A stretch of 64,000 nt of DNA from Nostoc sp. 106C (GTDB lineage: Bacteria > Cyanobacteriota > Cyanobacteriia > Cyanobacteriales > Nostocaceae). The stretch lies in assembly GCF_002154725.1 (NCBI RefSeq), contig NZ_MTAW01000145.1, positions 1 through 64,000 on the forward strand. The letters run 5' to 3'. Shown in pieces: positions 17,045 through 27,655 of the stretch. The number at the start of each line of letters is the position of its first letter. The first letter of the stretch is position 1. The position numbers and the translations under genes were made by a program. A model generated the notes under the pieces. That model did no database searches and had not been told where the DNA came from. It worked only from the letters and a program-made list of their open reading frames with translations.

Positions 17045-18292
17045 ATGACAGATTATAAACGTAAACGCGTTGTGGTAACTGGTGTTGGCGCGATTACACC
17101 AATTGGCAACACACCAGCTGAGTATTGGCAAGGATTGTTGAGTGGTCGTAATGGCATTGATTACATCACCTCTTTTGATGCATCTCGCCATGATTGCCGC
17201 ATTGCTGGTGAGGTAAAAAACTTCGATCCACATGATTACTTGGACCGCAAAGAAGCCAAGCGCATGGATCGGTTTTCCCAATTTGGGGTTTCGGCTGCAA
17301 AACAAGCTGTATCTGACGCACGTTTAGCAATTGATGAACTGAATGCAGAACAAGTGGGCGTCATTATTGGTTCTGGCATTGGTGGACTGAAGGTTTTAGA
17401 AGACCAGCAAACAGTTTACCTCAACCGTGGACCCGATCGCTGTAGTCCGTTCATGATTCCGATGATGATCGCCAATATGGCAGCCGGATTAACAGCTATT
17501 CATACCGGAGCTAAAGGTCCCAATTCTTGTTCTGTGACTGCTTGCGCCGCTGGTTCTAATGCCATAGGGGACGCTTTTCGCCAGATTCAATGGGGGTATG
17601 CCCAGGCGATGATTTGCGGAGGGTGCGAAGCGGCGATTACACCCTTGGGTGTAGCTGGATTTGCCGCAGCAAGGGCACTTTCGACTCGCAATGACCCGGC
17701 TAATGCTTGCCGTCCGTTTGACCGCGATCGCGATGGATTTGTCATGGGTGAAGGTGCGGGAATTTTGCTGCTAGAAGAACTAGAACACGCCCTGAATCGA
17801 GGCGCTCGCATTTATGCGGAAATGGTCGGTTATGGGATGACCTGTGATGCCTATCATATGACCTCCCCAGTCCCCGGGGGGTTAGGAGCAGCCAGAGCCA
17901 TAGAATTAGCGCTGAAGGATGGGGGGCTAACCCCAGAGATGGTGAACTATATCAATGCTCACGGCACTAGCACCCCAGCTAATGATTCAACCGAAACCTC
18001 CGCGATGAAGAAGGCCTTAGGCGACCACGCCTATAAGGTAGCCATCAGCTCTACCAAATCGATGACAGGTCATCTTTTGGGTGGTTCTGGAGGTATTGAA
18101 GCCGTAGCAACAGTACTGGCCGTCGCCAACGATCAAGTTCCACCAACAATCAATCTAGAAAATCCCGATCCAGATTGTGATTTAGATTACATTGCTCACG
18201 CTAGCCGTGCTCAAAACGTCCAAGTGGCACTATCTAATTCTTTTGGGTTCGGCGGTCACAATGTCACGCTAGCCTTTAAGAAGTACGTCTAA
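17045..18292 (+). CDS. fabF: 3-oxoacyl-[acyl-carrier-protein] synthase II
   Basis: A 415-residue beta-ketoacyl-ACP synthase II. The Cys-His-His triad is visible: C167 in VTACAAGSN, H306 in NAHGTSTP and H343 in KSMTGHLLG, with K338. It elongates acyl-ACP with malonyl-ACP, including the palmitoleate-to-vaccenate step. It is adjacent to acpP, whose product is its substrate carrier. About 290 bases separate it from tkt, so a separate tkt promoter is likely. No anomalies. Confidence 0.96.
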   Translation: MTDYKRKRVVVTGVGAITPIGNTPAEYWQGLLSGRNGIDYITSFDASRHDCRIAGEVKNFDPHDYLDRKEAKRMDRFSQFGVSAAKQAVSDARLAIDELNAEQVGVIIGSGIGGLKVLEDQQTVYLNRGPDRCSPFMIPMMIANMAAGLTAIHTGAKGPNSCSVTACAAGSNAIGDAFRQIQWGYAQAMICGGCEAAITPLGVAGFAAARALSTRNDPANACRPFDRDRDGFVMGEGAGILLLEELEHALNRGARIYAEMVGYGMTCDAYHMTSPVPGGLGAARAIELALKDGGLTPEMVNYINAHGTSTPANDSTETSAMKKALGDHAYKVAISSTKSMTGHLLGGSGGIEAVATVLAVANDQVPPTINLENPDPDCDLDYIAHASRAQNVQVALSNSFGFGGHNVTLAFKKYV

Positions 18293-18581
18293 AAATCTCC
18301 AATTCATCAGCTGGTCGCTCTGCTGAAAGTTGGTGGCAAAAGTATCATCAATATCATTTCCAACTAAACCAAGGGTTCAAAACGACCCATTTATTAGCTG
18401 GATTTATCACCGCAACCTCAAGATATCCCGCTTGTCCATCAACAATTGGGAATGGGATGATGAGGATAGGGGGAAAGTGAAAACAACAAGGCAATAAAGT
18501 GGGAAAAAATTTATGCCCCTTTTTGTCTCCCCGGTAAGTGAGCTACCAAGAGTGCTAACCCGTCGTTAAAAACAAGAGATT

Positions 18582-20594
18582 ATGGCTGTTGCAACCCAAT
18601 CCCTCGAAGAACTTTCTATTAACTCGATTCGCTTTTTGGCTGTTGATGCCGTAGAAAAAGCAAAATCGGGACACCCAGGGCTGCCGATGGGCGCTGCTCC
18701 TATGGCTTTTGTCGTTTGGGATCGCTTTATGCGGTTTAACCCCAAAAATCCCAAGTGGTTTAACCGCGATCGCTTTATCCTATCTGCCGGTCATGGCTCA
18801 ATGTTGCAGTATGCCCTGCTCTACCTCTATGGTTACGACAGCGTCACCATTGAGGACATCAAGCAATTCCGTCAGTGGGAATCCAAAACCCCCGGACACC
18901 CCGAAAACTTCATGACTGCTGGTGTAGAAGTTACTACCGGTCCACTGGGTCAAGGTATTGCCAATGGAGTTGGTTTCGCAATCGCAGAAGCTCACCTCGC
19001 TGCTAAGTTCAACAAACCCGATGCCAAAATTGTCGACCATTACACCTATGTAATTTTAGGTGATGGTTGCAACATGGAAGGTGTTTCTGGTGAAGCTTGT
19101 TCTTTCGCAGGGCATTTGGGATTAGGCAAACTCATCGCTCTGTACGACGACAACCACATCTCCATTGATGGTTCTACAGATGTAGCATTCACCGAAGATG
19201 TTTCTAAGCGATTTGAAGCATACGGTTGGCACGTCCAACACGTTGAAGATGGTAATACCGATTTGGATGCGATCGCCAAAGCAATTGAAGCAGCCAAAGC
19301 TGTCACCGATAAGCCTTCCTTCATCAAAGTTACAACTACCATCGGTTACGGTTCCCCCAACAAAGCCAACACCGCTGGTGTTCACGGTGCAGCCTTGGGT
19401 ACAGATGAAGTCGCATTAACTCGGAAAAATTTGGGTTGGGAATATGAACCTTTCGTAGTTCCTCAAGACGCACTCAACCACACCCGCAAAGCAGTTGAGC
19501 GTGGCGCTGGCTACGAATCCGACTGGAACAAAGCTTATGCTGAGTACAAAGCTAAGTATCCCCAAGAAGCAGCTGAATTTGAACGTTACATCAGCGGCAA
19601 ATTGCCTGATGGTTGGGATAAGGTACTACCCACCTACACCCCCGAAGACAAAGGACTGCCCACCCGCAAACACTCAGAAACTTGTCTCAACAAACTGGCA
19701 GCAGTTTTACCAGAGTTAATCGGTGGTTCCGCTGACTTAACCCACTCCAACTTGACCGAAATCAAGGGTAAGGGCGACTTCCAAAAAGGACAATACCAAA
19801 ATCCCAACATCCACTATGGAGTACGGGAACATGGTATGGGTGCAATTGTGAATGGTATAGCGTTGCACGGTTCCGGCTTAATTCCCTACGGCGCTACCTT
19901 CCTCATCTTCACAGATTATATGCGGGCACCGATCCGCTTATCTGCTTTGTCCCAAGCCGGTGGCATTTGGGTAATGACTCACGACTCCATTGGACAAGGT
20001 GAAGACGGACCAACCCACCAACCCATAGAAACACTGGCTTCCCTGCGTGCTATTCCTAACCTCACAGTTATTCGCCCCGCAGACGGAACAGAAACTTCCG
20101 GTGCATACAAAGTAGCAATTGAAAGAGCAAAGGCAAATGCTCCTACTTTGTTGGCGTTCACCCGTCAAAATGTCCCCAATTTGGCAGGTACATCAATTGA
20201 AGGTGTAACCAAGGGTGGATACATAGTAGTGGATAGCGACGGTACACCAGATATTATCCTCATTGGTACTGGTTCAGAATTGAGCCTCGCCGTTACCGCT
20301 GCTGAAAAACTCACAGCCGAAGGTAAGAAAGTTCGTGTGGTTTCCTTACCTTCTTGGGATTTATTTGAAGCACAAGGTACAGCTTACAAAGAATCTGTCC
20401 TACCAAAAGCTGTCACCAAGCGTTTAGCTGTAGAAGCTGGTTCTAGTTTCGGCTGGCACAAGTATATCGGAACCGAAGGCGATATTGTCAGCATCGATCG
20501 CTTTGGTGCTTCCGCCCCAGGCAACGTTTGTTTAGAGAAGTTTGGCTTTAGTGTTGATAATGTATTAGCTAAAGCGAAAGCATTGTTGGGTTAA
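18582..20594 (+). CDS. tktA: transketolase (bacterial/plant type)
   Basis: A 670-residue transketolase that moves two-carbon ketol units in the Calvin-Benson and pentose phosphate cycles, using thiamine diphosphate. Recognisable segments: [13 protein letters not shown] (substrate/TPP histidine), the TPP motif starting [22 protein letters not shown], and [12 protein letters not shown] in the pyrimidine-binding domain. Length is typical of the main photosynthetic enzyme. It ends at a strong intrinsic terminator. A second, distinct transketolase lies at 47591-49489. Confidence 0.96.
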   Translation: MAVATQSLEELSINSIRFLAVDAVEKAKSGHPGLPMGAAPMAFVVWDRFMRFNPKNPKWFNRDRFILSAGHGSMLQYALLYLYGYDSVTIEDIKQFRQWESKTPGHPENFMTAGVEVTTGPLGQGIANGVGFAIAEAHLAAKFNKPDAKIVDHYTYVILGDGCNMEGVSGEACSFAGHLGLGKLIALYDDNHISIDGSTDVAFTEDVSKRFEAYGWHVQHVEDGNTDLDAIAKAIEAAKAVTDKPSFIKVTTTIGYGSPNKANTAGVHGAALGTDEVALTRKNLGWEYEPFVVPQDALNHTRKAVERGAGYESDWNKAYAEYKAKYPQEAAEFERYISGKLPDGWDKVLPTYTPEDKGLPTRKHSETCLNKLAAVLPELIGGSADLTHSNLTEIKGKGDFQKGQYQNPNIHYGVREHGMGAIVNGIALHGSGLIPYGATFLIFTDYMRAPIRLSALSQAGGIWVMTHDSIGQGEDGPTHQPIETLASLRAIPNLTVIRPADGTETSGAYKVAIERAKANAPTLLAFTRQNVPNLAGTSIEGVTKGGYIVVDSDGTPDIILIGTGSELSLAVTAAEKLTAEGKKVRVVSLPSWDLFEAQGTAYKESVLPKAVTKRLAVEAGSSFGWHKYIGTEGDIVSIDRFGASAPGNVCLEKFGFSVDNVLAKAKALLG

Positions 20595-20627
20595 TAATAA
20601 CAGCATATTCTCTTAATTTTCTTGTGG

Positions 20628-20654
20628 GGTGGGCATCTTGCCCGCCTTTTTTTT
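20628..20654 (+). terminator. intrinsic terminator of tktA
   Basis: GGTGGGCA (20628-20635), a TCT loop and TGCCCGCC (20639-20646, one G-U pair) are followed by eight T residues. It is the clearest Rho-independent terminator in the window, 33 bases after the tktA stop. Confidence 0.9.
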
Positions 20655-20718
20655 ACGCAGAGGAACGTGGAGCAGAGAAATTATAATTGGGGTAATTAGT
20701 AAAAAATGAGAGAAAATT

Positions 20719-20994
20719 ATGCAGGAAGTTTCTGGAGACAAAGAAGTTCTTTTGGAGAGAATCTCAAAAATTGTAGAACATTTGATGCAAAAAGATACTA
20801 GCTATCACTATTATTTAGATAAAAATAAAGCTATTAAAATGATATTTAAATACTATTCTGAAAAAGTTTCTATAGAGGAACTAAAGGCTATATCTGATTT
20901 TGAATTAACAGGATGGGTTGAGGGACATATGATGACTCTTCTATTGATTGAAGGAGAAGATGATATAGACTTGAAAGCAACGCCTTATGGTTAA
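20719..20994 (+). CDS. hypothetical protein, 91 aa
   Basis: A 91-residue, mostly helical, charged protein with no recognised domain, signal or membrane segment. Notable are the tract YHYYLDKNKAIKMIFKYY at the centre and an acidic IEGEDDIDLKA tail. AT-rich codon use resembles the following IetAS-like pair more than tktA. It may belong to an accessory insertion starting here, although 160 bases separate it from the ATPase gene. Confidence 0.6.
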   Translation: MQEVSGDKEVLLERISKIVEHLMQKDTSYHYYLDKNKAIKMIFKYYSEKVSIEELKAISDFELTGWVEGHMMTLLLIEGEDDIDLKATPYG

Positions 20995-21153
20995 ATATGC
21001 TAAATTCCTGAGAAGAAAAATGCTTTATGGTTTATATAATTTAATATAATGATTGGGGACAAGGCGATCGCGTTATAATTTGCGATGCACTATATTTATG
21101 TAGTACAATAGTACCAAATTGGTAAAAAATTACTATTTATACTGAGAGGCAGT

Positions 21154-22155
21154 ATGAAAGCAGAGCTTCTCAAAAGATTTTTTAGAGCGATCGCTAGTTC
21201 AGATCAAAAAGCGATTGATAAGCTTACATATCTAGTGATTGAGGAAGAACGGAGTAAGGGACACTCTCTCTTAGCTGACCAGTTAGAAAATATTACTAAA
21301 AAGAGCCAGAAAGATAAGTCTACCAACTCAATCAAACCTCCTTCTTCAGTACCGGAAAACTTACAGGCTTTAACTGAATTACCAACTAGTAAACGATTTA
21401 ATCTTCCCTTGGTAACTATTATACCAAGGGAGAAATTACGCCATCACATGGTGTTGCCTGAAAATATTGAGAAGCGTTTTCGTCGGATTGAACGCGAATA
21501 TGCAGCCAGAGATAGGTTGGCTCATCATGGACTACGTTACAGACAAAAAATTCTTCTTTATGGTCCTCCTGGCTGTGGAAAGACACTGGGAGCAGAACGT
21601 TTAGCTTGGAATACAGGTTTACCACTTCTGAAAGTGCGGTTTGATGCAATGGTGTCGTCTTTTTTAGGCGAAACTGCAAGCAATTTGAGACTTGTTTTTG
21701 AGGATGCATCAAAAAATCCATGTTTATTATTTCTTGATGAATGTGACTCAATTGCTAAATCACGTGAAGACTCTCAGGAAGTAGGAGAAATTAAGCGAGT
21801 AGTAAATACATTTTTGCAAATCTTGGATGAATATCAACCGTCTTCGGGGCTTTTGGTAGCAGCAACAAATCTGAATAAATCTTTAGATACTGCTCTTTGG
21901 AGAAGATTTGATGACTTAATTGCAGTACCCAAACCAGGAGAACAAGAGCTAGAATTTATACTAAAGGAAACACTATCTGCAATTGAAATTGGATCTATCA
22001 ACTGGTCAAGGATAATTGAGCAGATGAAAGGTTTTTCTGCGGCTCAAGCTGTGAGAGTTGCTCAAGATGCAGCTAAACGAGCAATCCTGGAGCGAGAGGA
22101 GCTAGTGATTCAAGAACACTTAGAAGAAGCGATCGCAGAAATTAAAGTTTCCTAA
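21154..22155 (+). CDS. AAA+ ATPase, IetA-like partner of subtilisin protease
   Basis: A 333-residue ATPase. A helical N-terminus (1-85) is followed by an AAA+ core: Walker A GPPGCGKT at 137-144, Walker B LLFLDE at 191-196, sensor-1 ATN and the arginine-finger-like ALWRRFDD. The nearest overall type is the FtsH/spastin-like AAA group seen in IetA. It is followed 28 bases later by a subtilisin-like protease gene. That AAA plus S8 pairing defines the IetAS system, described first as a plasmid incompatibility/exclusion module and later listed among phage-defence systems. Inferred role: energy-dependent sensor or regulator of the protease. GAGAGG precedes the ATG. Confidence 0.85.
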   Translation: MKAELLKRFFRAIASSDQKAIDKLTYLVIEEERSKGHSLLADQLENITKKSQKDKSTNSIKPPSSVPENLQALTELPTSKRFNLPLVTIIPREKLRHHMVLPENIEKRFRRIEREYAARDRLAHHGLRYRQKILLYGPPGCGKTLGAERLAWNTGLPLLKVRFDAMVSSFLGETASNLRLVFEDASKNPCLLFLDECDSIAKSREDSQEVGEIKRVVNTFLQILDEYQPSSGLLVAATNLNKSLDTALWRRFDDLIAVPKPGEQELEFILKETLSAIEIGSINWSRIIEQMKGFSAAQAVRVAQDAAKRAILEREELVIQEHLEEAIAEIKVS

Positions 22156-22183
22156 TATTAAATTTTGCTGTCTGGATAAGTAA

Positions 22184-24811
22184 ATGGTTGAAAGTTCTCA
22201 GGTTTTTCCACATATCCGCCTTAGGCTGACAACAGAAGGAAGTGCTGCATCGCCACCGGGAGGAGGAGGAAAAAAGAATCCCATAACACTCGTTAATCTG
22301 AGTAATCGCCAAGGACATGGAGGTAAACTCAAAAGTTCGGTAGACTCTTTGATATTTGATTGGCAAGTAACTCAAGAAGAAAGAGAGCAAGAAGGTAAGC
22401 CGTCACTTAAATCTCGACGGATTATCTTACAGATTGACCCTGGTTCTTTTAATCCAGATGGTTTAAAAGCATATGGCATTGAATTGATTGCTGAGACAGA
22501 AGATGGATATATTATCGGTGCATCAGCAGATTTAGAACTTAGTGAGCTACAAGAAAAGATAAAAAAATTTATTAATGAAAAGCATGGTGGAAATACAGTA
22601 GCCCAAATATGGGAGATAATAGATGGACAAAAAAAGCCAGAATTAATTCTTTCTCCAAATTTATACACTGAATTGTATGAGAACTGGATACCTATAAAAG
22701 AAGAACAAATATATACTGTTGATGTAGGTGTAGCTTGTGTAGGTACTGAAATAAAACTACCTAATTATCCCAAACGGCAACCTAATGATACTAATGATAG
22801 TTTTGTAAAAAAGGTTAATGATTGGATTCAAAAACGTGAGTTAACAGAGGAAGAGTGGGAAGAAATATCTTGGGAAAGGCAAGATGAATTTGAGGAGCTT
22901 ATTAAATTTTATAAAGGTAATATTATCAAAGGTTTTCAAGATGAAGGGGGTGAGCTTGGCACAGTTCGTTTACCTGATAGTTTCTCTTGTCGAATTCAAA
23001 TTACAGGAAAAGGCTTAAAAGATTTAGTTGAAAATTTTCCTTACATTTTTGAAATTAGTGAGCCAGATCAGTTTTTTGAAATGCTTAATCAGGAAAAATT
23101 ACCTGTTTATAGCACTCCGATTTTTAAACTGGAACCACCAGAGTCTAATGCTCCCAAAGTATGCGTGATAGACAGCGGAATTCAAGAAATGCATTCTTTG
23201 CTAAAGGTAGCAATTGATTCACAAAACTCAACTTGTTGGGTTCCTGGCGAAACTGGTAGAACTCCTGATTATGTAAAAAATGGTGGACATGGAACAAGGG
23301 TAGCTGGTGCATTACTTTATCCACGAAAAATACCTCTTAGTGGTAAAGAAAAAGCTATTTGCTGGATACAAAATGCTAGAGTGCTTGATGCCGATTGCTA
23401 CCTACCTGTTCAAGTATTTCCACCTCAGTTATTGGAAGATATCATAGAGTTTTATTATGATTTAACATCAACCAGAATTTTTAATCACTCTATAACTGGT
23501 CAAGCGCCATGTCTTACTCGATATATGAGTGCATGGGCATCAACTATTGATAATTTAACATGGCAAAAAGATATCCTTGTCATTGTAGCAGCAGGTAATT
23601 TACCTAGAGTTCCCCATTCTAAAAAACCTGTTACAAGATTGTCTATTAGAGAACATTATTCTGCAAATAGGCTATACCCGGATTATCTGCTAGAAGATTC
23701 ATGTAGAATAGCTAACCCTGCACAGAGTTTTCAAGCTTTAACAGTTGGTTCTATTGCTTCAAATTCTTATAATTCACCACCATATTCTTCGATTGCACAA
23801 AAGGATCAACCTTCAGCTTTTTCATGTTCTGGGTTAGGAATTTGGAATACTATTAAGCCAGAAGTAGTTGAGTATGGTGGAGATTTAGTGAAAGATGAAG
23901 GTACACCACCAAATATTACTTCCTCTAAAGATGTTTGTCCCGAATTAGTCCGGTCAACTTTGTATGGTGGCCCGGCCGTTGCTGCTGACAATATTGGGAC
24001 ATCATTTGCAGCACCAAAAGTAAGTCATATTGCTGCACGTCTAGCTGCTGAGTTACCAAGTGAAAGTTGCCTTCTATACCGTGCATTAATAGTACAATCA
24101 GCAAGATGGCCAGAATGGGCAATGGCAGATCATGTAAATAAATTGCACGTTCTTCGTCAAATTGGTTACGGACTTCCCAATGTTGATCGAGCGTTGGGTA
24201 ATTCTCCCAATCGAATCACTTTGATGACAACAGGAGAACGCCGTATTGTAGCTAAACAAGCTCATGTTTATCAAGTCAAACTTCCAGAACAATTACGTTC
24301 TCAAGGGGAATCGCTGGAGATTCTCTTAGAAGTTACTTTGTCATATAAAGCACAACCGCGTCGAACCCGCAGAAATCGCCGAAAATATCTTTCAACTTGG
24401 CTGGACTGGGACTGTAGTAAGAAAGGTGAAGATCCAGAGAGGTTTCTAGAAAGAATTTTAAAAGAGTATGATGCTCCAGAAGATGCTGAAAAGGGGGATA
24501 AAGGTTTCCAATGGACTCTTGGTAAAAGATCAAAAAACCACGGGAAAATTGAGGGTGTTTCTAGAAGTGCAGGAACCCTTCAGAAAGATTGGACAGTTGT
24601 AAATTCATTTGAACTTACAGAAGCATTTTCTATTGCAGTTGTTGGACATGAAGGTTGGAATAACGATCCAGAAGCTAACGTTCCATACTCTCTAGTTGTG
24701 AGCTTTGAAGCTATACAAGCTGATATTCCAATTTATACGCCTTTTGTTGAAGCTCAAGTTGAACTAGAAATTCAGCCATTGGTAGAAATTCAATCAACTG
24801 TAGGTAGCTGA
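22184..24811 (+). CDS. subtilisin-like S8 serine protease, IetS-like
   Basis: An 875-residue protein with an S8 protease core. The triad is D330 (VCVIDSGIQ), H369 (GGHGTRVAG) and S607 (GTSFAAPKVSH), with NHSITG near the oxyanion region. Residues 1-300 are a long N-terminal domain, beginning HIRLRLTTEGSA, with no signal peptide, so the enzyme is probably cytoplasmic, unlike secreted subtilisins. Residues 680-875 form a C-terminal beta-type extension. It is probably translated with the upstream ATPase from one mRNA. Function in IetAS-type systems is exclusion of plasmids or phage; the target proteins are unknown. Confidence 0.87.
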   Translation: MVESSQVFPHIRLRLTTEGSAASPPGGGGKKNPITLVNLSNRQGHGGKLKSSVDSLIFDWQVTQEEREQEGKPSLKSRRIILQIDPGSFNPDGLKAYGIELIAETEDGYIIGASADLELSELQEKIKKFINEKHGGNTVAQIWEIIDGQKKPELILSPNLYTELYENWIPIKEEQIYTVDVGVACVGTEIKLPNYPKRQPNDTNDSFVKKVNDWIQKRELTEEEWEEISWERQDEFEELIKFYKGNIIKGFQDEGGELGTVRLPDSFSCRIQITGKGLKDLVENFPYIFEISEPDQFFEMLNQEKLPVYSTPIFKLEPPESNAPKVCVIDSGIQEMHSLLKVAIDSQNSTCWVPGETGRTPDYVKNGGHGTRVAGALLYPRKIPLSGKEKAICWIQNARVLDADCYLPVQVFPPQLLEDIIEFYYDLTSTRIFNHSITGQAPCLTRYMSAWASTIDNLTWQKDILVIVAAGNLPRVPHSKKPVTRLSIREHYSANRLYPDYLLEDSCRIANPAQSFQALTVGSIASNSYNSPPYSSIAQKDQPSAFSCSGLGIWNTIKPEVVEYGGDLVKDEGTPPNITSSKDVCPELVRSTLYGGPAVAADNIGTSFAAPKVSHIAARLAAELPSESCLLYRALIVQSARWPEWAMADHVNKLHVLRQIGYGLPNVDRALGNSPNRITLMTTGERRIVAKQAHVYQVKLPEQLRSQGESLEILLEVTLSYKAQPRRTRRNRRKYLSTWLDWDCSKKGEDPERFLERILKEYDAPEDAEKGDKGFQWTLGKRSKNHGKIEGVSRSAGTLQKDWTVVNSFELTEAFSIAVVGHEGWNNDPEANVPYSLVVSFEAIQADIPIYTPFVEAQVELEIQPLVEIQSTVGS

Positions 24812-24872
24812 GGCGTTCGCACTCCACACACGAAACTAATACCAATTTGAAAAATGATTCCTACATATGTAT

Positions 24873-24945
24873 GTTGGGTTGAGTAACGAAACCAAGGCCA
24901 GCAAAAAAGCTAGATTTTGTTGAGTTGAATGCAGTAAAACCCAAC
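24873..24945. repeat. inverted-repeat remnant, GTTGGGTT / AACCCAAC
   Basis: GTTGGGTT (24873-24880) and AACCCAAC (24938-24945) flank about 57 bases. TTGGGTT-containing palindromes are common intergenic repeats in Nostoc. There is no open frame of note. Confidence 0.4.
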
Positions 24946-24974
24946 CTAAACATCTAAAATCTATACCCAAAATA

Positions 24975-25017
24975 AAAACCCTTACCTCTATCAAAAAAGA
25001 TTGAAGGCAAGGGTTTT
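24975..25017 (-). terminator. terminator of the aarF/ubiB gene
   Basis: AAAACCCTTACCT (24975-24987) pairs, with one mismatch, with AGGCAAGGGTTTT (25005-25017). Read on the minus strand, the stem is followed by TTTTTATTTT. It lies 18 bases beyond the kinase stop codon. Confidence 0.8.
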
Positions 25018-25035
25018 GAGACAAAAGAATTAGAC

Positions 25036-27105
25036 TTACACTCTTGCAGGTAAAGATAACCTTGCAGGTTGGTCTAACTTCCGACCTTGAATATTATTAG
25101 CATCTTCCGCCGCTAACAAATCCCGAATTAATTTAGCTATGGCTTTTTGCAGCAAGCGGCTAGTAATTTGCTGACCTAAAAGCTGTACTCCTGGATTTAT
25201 TATTAATTGAGCAAGTTGGGGAGCAAGCTGCACTGGATCAAAGCCACGGGTATCTCGAAGAATATTCAAGATACGTTTGATATGCTCTAAGGTTTGTTGT
25301 TGTTCAATTGTCGCTGCGGGAGTTTCGTTAATAGCTGTTATTCCTACCTGTTCGCGCAGTAGATAAGTGAAGTTATGCAAGACATTTTTACCTAAAGCAT
25401 TGATTCCATTAATAAATTCATCTACCAATTTGTCGCGAATGAAACTACCGCGTTCGGAAGCGAGAAAGTCTACTCCTTGATTTACTACCAAATTTAAGTC
25501 GTAGTCTTCATTACCCCGAGCATTTCGTAATAAGTTCTCCAAGCGATTCCAACGGAATTTACCTTCTTTAAAGAGTAAATCTTGTAGCGATGCTCTGAGT
25601 GCTGGTGCTGGATCTGTTAACAGGCGTTTCGCTACGTAAGGATAAGCTTCGCTAAGGACTTTAAAGTTGGGATCTATATATATAGCAATCCCTTCCAAAG
25701 TTACCAGAGAACGAATAATTAAAGCGTAGTAGGGAGGTACGCGGAAAGGATACTCATACATCAAAGCCGATAGTTCATCGGTGATGCTTTTAATGTTCAA
25801 CTCTGCAACGCTAGCACCTTGGGCTTCAGCAAAGACTTTGGCAAAGGCGGGAATAATTGGTGTTAAATCGGTTTCTGGTGATAAGAAATCTAGCTTAACG
25901 TAGTCTTTAGCTAAACCTTCAAAGTCACGGTTAACGACGTGGACGATCGCCTCTATTAAACCATAACGCTGAGGTGGCTTAATCTCGCTCATCATCCCAA
26001 AGTCAAGATAAGCTAATTTGCCATCCAAGGTTGCTAATAAATTACCTGGGTGAGGGTCAGCGTGGAAAAATCCATGTTCTAGCAACTGACGCAGCGAACA
26101 CTGGACACCCACTTCGATTAAATAACGGGCATCTATGCCTTTGGCTTTAATTTCTGCGGCTTGGGTTAATTTAATACCGTTAATCCACTCCATCGTCAAC
26201 ACGCGACGATTGGTGTATTCCCAGTAAATTTTCGGTACGTATACATCTTTCATATGACCATATAACTGGAAAAAACGCTCGGCATTTTCTCCTTCGTGTA
26301 TATAGTCCATCTCTTCAAAAATGCGATCGCCTAATTCATCAAGAATACCGACTAAATCGCTGCGTACCCGTTTAAAGGTTTTCTTTGCCCACCCTGCTAG
26401 GCGACGTAATATATATAAGTCAATGGTAATCCCTTCTCTTAAGTCGGGACGCTGAACTTTTACTGCTACTTCCTCACCAGTTTTCAGCTTACCTTTGTAA
26501 ACTTGCCCCAAAGAAGCAGCTGCAATTGGTTCTGGTGAAAGTTCACTATAAATTTCCTCTGGCGGTGCGCCTAGTTCTTCTTCAATAAACTGGTAAGCAA
26601 TTTCGTTGGGAAAAGGTGGTAACTGGTCTTGTAACTTGGTAAGTTCTTCCAAAAATGCGGGAGGAACCAAATCAGGTCTTGTAGATAAAGCCTGTCCAAT
26701 TTTGATATACGCAGGCCCCAGTCGCGTTAATAATTCTCTAAGTTGAGCAGCTCGGCGGCGGTCATTTTTTACCACAATTCCCCGTTTGCTATCCCACCAT
26801 AACCCCAAAGCAAAGGAGAGAGTTGGCCCCAAGACAGCAAAAATTCGCCCTAAAACCTGTAGGGGTCTTTGTTGATAATGCGCCGAAATCTCTACCGGAT
26901 CGTAACGCGTCATCTCATATTGAACCTGTGTCGTCAAGGCTCTCTGTTGTTGGGCTGCTATCAGTCTTGGCGATCTAACAACCAAGCCTTGTGTACCATC
27001 TTCTGGCACTACTTCAGCAATATGTATGTCGTCACGGCGGTTGTTGCTACCGCCATTGTCCTCCTCGATCGGTCGGGAAGTTGGGGGAAGTGTTTTCACA
27101 ATCAT
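25036..27105 (-). CDS. AarF/UbiB (ABC1/ADCK) family atypical kinase
   Basis: A protein of 689 residues from the ATG at 27105 (an in-frame GTG at 27117 would add four). The UbiB hallmarks are in order: KIGQALSTRPDLVPP (KxGQ motif), the alanine-rich nucleotide loop AAASLGQVYKG, the lysine in VAVKVQRP, and HADPHPGNLL followed by LDFGMMSEI, the catalytic and metal-binding loops. The family supports ubiquinone or plastoquinone/tocopherol lipid metabolism through ATPase rather than protein-kinase activity; cyanobacterial and plastid ABC1K members act at thylakoids and plastoglobules. The C-terminal 200 residues are a poorly conserved helical extension usual in cyanobacteria. Confidence 0.9.
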   Translation of the reverse strand: MIVKTLPPTSRPIEEDNGGSNNRRDDIHIAEVVPEDGTQGLVVRSPRLIAAQQQRALTTQVQYEMTRYDPVEISAHYQQRPLQVLGRIFAVLGPTLSFALGLWWDSKRGIVVKNDRRRAAQLRELLTRLGPAYIKIGQALSTRPDLVPPAFLEELTKLQDQLPPFPNEIAYQFIEEELGAPPEEIYSELSPEPIAAASLGQVYKGKLKTGEEVAVKVQRPDLREGITIDLYILRRLAGWAKKTFKRVRSDLVGILDELGDRIFEEMDYIHEGENAERFFQLYGHMKDVYVPKIYWEYTNRRVLTMEWINGIKLTQAAEIKAKGIDARYLIEVGVQCSLRQLLEHGFFHADPHPGNLLATLDGKLAYLDFGMMSEIKPPQRYGLIEAIVHVVNRDFEGLAKDYVKLDFLSPETDLTPIIPAFAKVFAEAQGASVAELNIKSITDELSALMYEYPFRVPPYYALIIRSLVTLEGIAIYIDPNFKVLSEAYPYVAKRLLTDPAPALRASLQDLLFKEGKFRWNRLENLLRNARGNEDYDLNLVVNQGVDFLASERGSFIRDKLVDEFINGINALGKNVLHNFTYLLREQVGITAINETPAATIEQQQTLEHIKRILNILRDTRGFDPVQLAPQLAQLIINPGVQLLGQQITSRLLQKAIAKLIRDLLAAEDANNIQGRKLDQPARLSLPARV

Positions 27106-27655
27106 GAAGAATGCCACCGGTCGAATTGATTATGTTAAGCATTGTAACAATATGTTTAGCATCAAGCACCCCGATTTAGTTAGAGGAAGTGGTTTTCTGT
27201 AAAGGAGATCGGGATTTATCTGTTCCAGTTTCCTCTGACTTCAGAAATTGGATTGTAATAATAGCAAACCACTATATTTGCTTGCATCTCTCATATTGAG
27301 AAAAAAATTGTTGTTTAACTCCAAACTAAAAAGGCAATCACAGCAGTTTTCAGTTGAGCGAAACAGCAGAAGTGAAACGCCAAAAGACCTTTATTATCAG
27401 TTTGTGTACTATTTTCAATGGTATCTTTATTTTTGCCACGCTTGTACTAGAAGTCTGTACGGTAGTTACTACCAAGCCAGCAGCCCTGTCCACATCTATA
27501 AGACTTGTTGACTTCCGCGTACCTGTACTGAGTTTGCTAAACTTAAATGGGCTTGCTACTTCTATAATAGTGGCTCATGCTGGTTGCTAAACGCTCATGC
27601 CTAGTCCTAAAAGTTGTAACTATTCGGCATCTGCCCTCATGGAGAATTTGGCTTG
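27106..27655. other. divergent intergenic region aarF-recN
   Basis: About 550 bases. Overlapping plus-strand frames of 78 and 87 codons (27248-27590) start without ribosome sites and resemble nothing I know. Promoters for both genes must lie here. I see no structured RNA. Confidence 0.45.

Noticed and set aside
18532-18558. CIRCE-like heat-shock operator before tktA
   Set aside because: Only the GAGTGCTAA half is present; the expected TTAGCACTC half nine bases upstream is absent.
27248-27590. Two overlapping small frames between aarF and recN
   Set aside because: The 78-codon frame starts at TTG, neither has a ribosome site, the hydrophobic content is AT-driven, and they overlap each other.
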